The notes under the pieces are model-generated. The model did not search any database. It saw only the letters and a list, made by a program, of their open reading frames with translations, and was not told the origin of the DNA. This document shows positions 61,817 through 64,000 of a stretch of 64,000 nt of DNA, piece after piece; within the stretch, counting starts at the first letter, position 1; the number at the start of each line of letters is the position of its first letter. The translations under genes were made by a program, and so were the position numbers. The stretch is from NCBI RefSeq assembly GCF_024519285.1, contig NZ_JAMZCY010000004.1, forward strand, positions 310,001 to 374,000, in the 5' to 3' direction. Source of the DNA: Cohnella sp. WQ 127256. Its GTDB lineage: Bacteria; Bacillota; Bacilli; Paenibacillales; Paenibacillaceae.

Positions 61817-62665
61817 ATGAAACAGCTAGTAGAAGTCATGCCATTTGTCCGATTGGCGATGCCTTGGACATACGTTGGGGAAGCCGCGGAAGGCACACGA
61901 ATCGGTTACACCTATGCTTTCCATCTCTTTACCGAAGGTAGAGGACATGTCATCGTTGATGATGTGGCTCACATTGTCGAGAGAGGGTCACTCGTATTCA
62001 TCCGTCCTGGACAAGTTCATTCGTTTCATCTGAAGCCTGGTTTCGTGTCGGAATCTTACAATGCTTATTGCGATTTCTGGGAAGTACCCGCCGTATTGAA
62101 CCCGCGCTTCTCCTTTCACCCTGAGCCCCTTGAGCCGTCACTCATGACCCGAATCGAGAATTGCCAGGAGTTGGACACGCTGCCTACCAAATGTTCACTC
62201 CGTACATTTCCCTATCTCATAGAGCTATTCATGCAAATATCCAAATCATTCGAATCTGCACATTATGCCACACAAATTACGAGCAGCTTGATGCAAGCTT
62301 TCCTATTGCGGTGGTATAACAGCTTCACAGGTATGAACCCTAGCGATTACCGTATCTTGAAGATCACAGAGGAGATGGAGCGTCATCCGGAGCAACAACT
62401 GAGCTTTGAGCAATGGTGCGACAAGTGTAACCTAGAGAAATCGCATTTCTATAAGCTGTTTAAGAAGGAAACCGGAATGACCCCGAAACAATATTTGCTC
62501 CAGATGAAAATGAAAAAGGCGAACGTACTGCTACAAGAGAGCAGGCAGTCGATTACCTCTATCGCAGATCAGCTCGGTTACGACTCCATCCATTATTTTT
62601 CCAAACAATTCTCCGCCTATTACGGGATAAGCCCTTCTCGATTTCGCACAAGGACGACGACATAG
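61817..62665 (+). CDS. AraC-family transcriptional regulator with cupin sensor domain
   Basis: A 282-residue regulator starting at ATG 61817, which follows GGGAG by 7-8 bases; an earlier non-ATG start near 61769 has no ribosome site. The N-terminal cupin-like ligand domain (about 20-90) has AFHLFTEGRGHVIVDD and GSLVFIRPGQVHSF. The C-terminal AraC HTH pair (about 178-278) includes LSFEQWCDKCNLEKSHFYKLFKKETG and ITSIADQLGYDSIHYFSKQFSAYYG. The divergent PhyH-family oxygenase gene is its probable target. The ligand is unknown. Confidence 0.92.
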   Translation: MKQLVEVMPFVRLAMPWTYVGEAAEGTRIGYTYAFHLFTEGRGHVIVDDVAHIVERGSLVFIRPGQVHSFHLKPGFVSESYNAYCDFWEVPAVLNPRFSFHPEPLEPSLMTRIENCQELDTLPTKCSLRTFPYLIELFMQISKSFESAHYATQITSSLMQAFLLRWYNSFTGMNPSDYRILKITEEMERHPEQQLSFEQWCDKCNLEKSHFYKLFKKETGMTPKQYLLQMKMKKANVLLQESRQSITSIADQLGYDSIHYFSKQFSAYYGISPSRFRTRTTT

Positions 62666-62820
62666 ATATTCCATATCGCAAGCGGTCAATCATGTGATCT
62701 ACTATCGCGTATTTTCACTTTGTTTGGCGAATCCGCACTACCTTTGTCACCCTCGCAGGGAGCTGAACATGGACCGCGAATTAAGTAAATAAAGCTTTAT
62801 TGAATGGAGTGTGCGTGACT

Positions 62821-63345
62821 ATGAATACGATGAAAACAAAGGATGCATCAGTGCAGCTTGGCATTAGCCAAACCACTGTCAAACGTTGGGCTTCCCATTA
62901 CCCCTCTTCCTTCCAGAAGGATCACTTAGGTCACTACATCTTCTCTGAATATGAGTTTAACCTGCTTCAATATATTAAGGACCAGATCGAGCTTGGTAAT
63001 CCCCTAGACCAAATCGAGCTGCCTATTAACCCGAATAGCACTTCCGTAGATGCTTCAGAGATAGAACTTATGTCCATGGATGAACCTAATATGATATCCC
63101 GTATCTATGAAGTTGAACGCTCCTTACATCAGAAAGCGGATGAAGTTGTATCTGCGCAAGTTCGTCAGCATCGCACAGAGCTCGAGGAGCTGCGCCAAGT
63201 CGTAGCCCAGTTAGCAGCCACCGTGGAAACGATGCAAAAGAAGAACATCAAGCCTGTTTCTCAGCGAGAGGCGCTGCAGCCTTCATCCCTTGGGAATACG
63301 CCAGGACGAGCTCGAAAGAAACGATTTTTTCGATTCTTTTTCTAG
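62821..63345 (+). CDS. RacA-like chromosome-anchoring protein
   Basis: A 174-residue protein (ATG 62821; GTG 62815 is also possible, both served by a GGAG near 62804). The N-terminal MerR-like helix-turn-helix (MKTKDASVQLGISQTTVKRWASHYP...LGHYIFSEYEF) resembles the start of Bacillus RacA. A coiled coil (about 95-145) and a short basic, aromatic tail (RARKKRFFRFFF) follow, suited to membrane or polar binding. RacA ties the chromosome origin to the cell pole in sporulation; that role here is inferred. It could instead be a general MerR-type DNA-binding protein. Confidence 0.65.
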   Translation: MNTMKTKDASVQLGISQTTVKRWASHYPSSFQKDHLGHYIFSEYEFNLLQYIKDQIELGNPLDQIELPINPNSTSVDASEIELMSMDEPNMISRIYEVERSLHQKADEVVSAQVRQHRTELEELRQVVAQLAATVETMQKKNIKPVSQREALQPSSLGNTPGRARKKRFFRFFF

Positions 63346-63351
63346 AAATGA

Positions 63352-63389
63352 CAATATTGAAGGATGGCTGGACAGCCTGCATAATATTG
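63352..63389 (+). terminator. Hairpin after the RacA-like gene
   Basis: Outer stem CAATATT/AATATTG (63352-63358 with 63383-63389) and inner GGCTG/CAGCC (63366-63370 with 63373-63377). The tail is not T-rich (GACGTTT), so termination is uncertain. The following 200 bases to 63590 contain no gene; a G-rich segment with GGGGATG and CATCCCC (about 63509-63541) may form a further structure. Confidence 0.5.
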
Positions 63390-63590
63390 GACGTTTAAAT
63401 CTAACAAAAAAGTTTAAGAATCCACGAATTGCCTCTAACTTTTCCCGCTTTGTTACGTCTAATTAGATAACCAAAAAGAACAGCAAGCGAAGTCGGTTCG
63501 TGTCGGTGGGGATGGGGATCCCTCCTGCGCGAATCATCCCCAAGCGCCTATCGTTTCTGGCTGGAAAGTGGAAATGTGGAGGAACGAGTA

Positions 63591-64000
63591 ATGCGGGGAA
63601 ATCAATCGAATAGAAAGCGACCTTTATGGGGTGCGCTTGGTATTATTATGCTCGCTGTATGGTTAAGCGGATGCTCTATGCTGGAAGAATGGAATAGTAG
63701 TGGATTGGGGGCACCTGGTATCGCCGATGCCGCTACTCCGACGGACACAGCTGATCCTTCTGAAACAGCAACAGCACCACCTATACCGACAGTAGTACCT
63801 AAACCATCAGAAACACCTAAACCAACTGTAACACCTAAACCAACAAAACCTGAAGTGACGACACCTTCTCCCAATCCGACGGATCCCAAGCAGCAAACTG
63901 AAGGCAAGCTTGTCTCCCTCACGTTCGATGACGGTCCCGATGGCAAGTATACCTCTCAAATTCTTGATATCCTTAAAGAATACAACGTCAAGGCAACCTT
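63591..64000 (+). CDS. Polysaccharide deacetylase lipoprotein (3' end outside window)
   Basis: The first 136 codons of a lipoprotein: basic start, hydrophobic helix, lipobox LSGC (Cys29), a Pro/Thr/Lys-rich spacer with PKPTVTPKPT-type repeats (about 60-105), then the opening of a NodB-type catalytic domain with motif 1 TFDDGPDGKYT carrying the metal and catalytic aspartates. TGGAGGA precedes the ATG by 7 bases. Such enzymes deacetylate peptidoglycan or chitin-like polymers at the cell surface. The rest lies beyond base 64000. An apparent minus-strand frame over the same DNA (63602-63946) is a shadow of this gene. Confidence 0.92.
   Translation, partial: MRGNQSNRKRPLWGALGIIMLAVWLSGCSMLEEWNSSGLGAPGIADAATPTDTADPSETATAPPIPTVVPKPSETPKPTVTPKPTKPEVTTPSPNPTDPKQQTEGKLVSLTFDDGPDGKYTSQILDILKEYNVKAT

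Noticed and set aside
63480..63545. Known riboswitch (c-di-AMP, c-di-GMP) upstream of the deacetylase gene
   Set aside because: Conserved core sequences I know for those classes are not present, so I call it only an unexplained, possibly structured leader.
1..64000. tRNA, rRNA, insertion sequences, prophage and CRISPR
   Set aside because: No transposase, integrase, cas-like or phage-structural protein appears, and I saw no tRNA-like cloverleaf or rRNA segment. Small RNAs cannot be excluded by eye.

Overview
The window reads as a chromosomal segment of a spore-forming Gram-positive bacterium of the Paenibacillaceae (Paenibacillus/Cohnella-like). This is inferred from several things: surface proteins with three C-terminal SLH domains, repeated YesM/YesN-type two-component systems next to sugar ABC importers, strong AGGAGG-type ribosome binding sites with frequent GTG/TTG starts, a RacA-like protein, and heterodimeric ABC exporters. 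I see no rRNA, tRNA, insertion sequence, prophage, CRISPR array or origin. No gene-free gap exceeds 300 bases.

Layout. (1) 1-9243, plus strand: the end of a sugar-ABC permease, its lipoprotein binding protein, a GH29 alpha-L-fucosidase, an asparaginase_II-family protein and three peptidases (PepV-like, M17, PepT). (2) 9212-11090, minus: an alkyltransferase-like repair protein and a DinB/WYL-regulator pair. (3) 27877 down to 11183, minus: a long co-directional locus of two permeases, a YesM-type kinase, a YesN-type regulator, a sugar-binding lipoprotein and two very large SLH-anchored proteins. Both giants carry a glycosidase-like barrel and binding modules, so this looks like a surface glycan capture-and-import locus. 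(4) 28088-36134, mostly minus: a metallo-beta-lactamase-fold hydrolase, a glycine-rich repeat protein, a beta-propeller protein, a ChbG/YdjC deacetylase overlapping a GPH symporter, an AlkD-like protein and an iron alcohol dehydrogenase. (5) 36344-49114: a soluble-facing chemoreceptor, a heterodimeric ABC exporter, a CrtC/AttH-like lipocalin protein, small proteins, a Nudix hydrolase, a DUF4173-like membrane protein divergent from an SgrR-like regulator, a serine hydrolase lipoprotein and a small membrane protein. (6) 51843-49391, minus: a GNAT-nitrilase fusion whose nitrilase cysteine is replaced, followed directly by an intact nitrilase. (7) 60700 down to 51980, minus: a second kinase-regulator-binding protein-permease-permease locus ending in a GHL6/GH151-like putative alpha-L-fucosidase. 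(8) 60792-64000: a PhyH-family dioxygenase divergent from an AraC regulator, a RacA-like DNA-binding protein and the start of a lipoprotein polysaccharide deacetylase cut by the window edge.

How they fit together. The theme is uptake and processing of complex glycans. There are three ABC importers, two with their own two-component sensor. Two putative fucosidases lie about 50 kb apart. Two surface proteins appear to have exchanged or duplicated their C-terminal anchors, shown by a 130-base block with one mismatch plus shared terminator stems. The most unusual points are the fucosidase-asparaginase-peptidase gene set, the SLH giants with a barrel I cannot assign to a family, the nitrilase pair with an altered active site, and a compound inverted-repeat operator candidate upstream of the SgrR-like gene. 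All family names come from motif recognition; no search was run.
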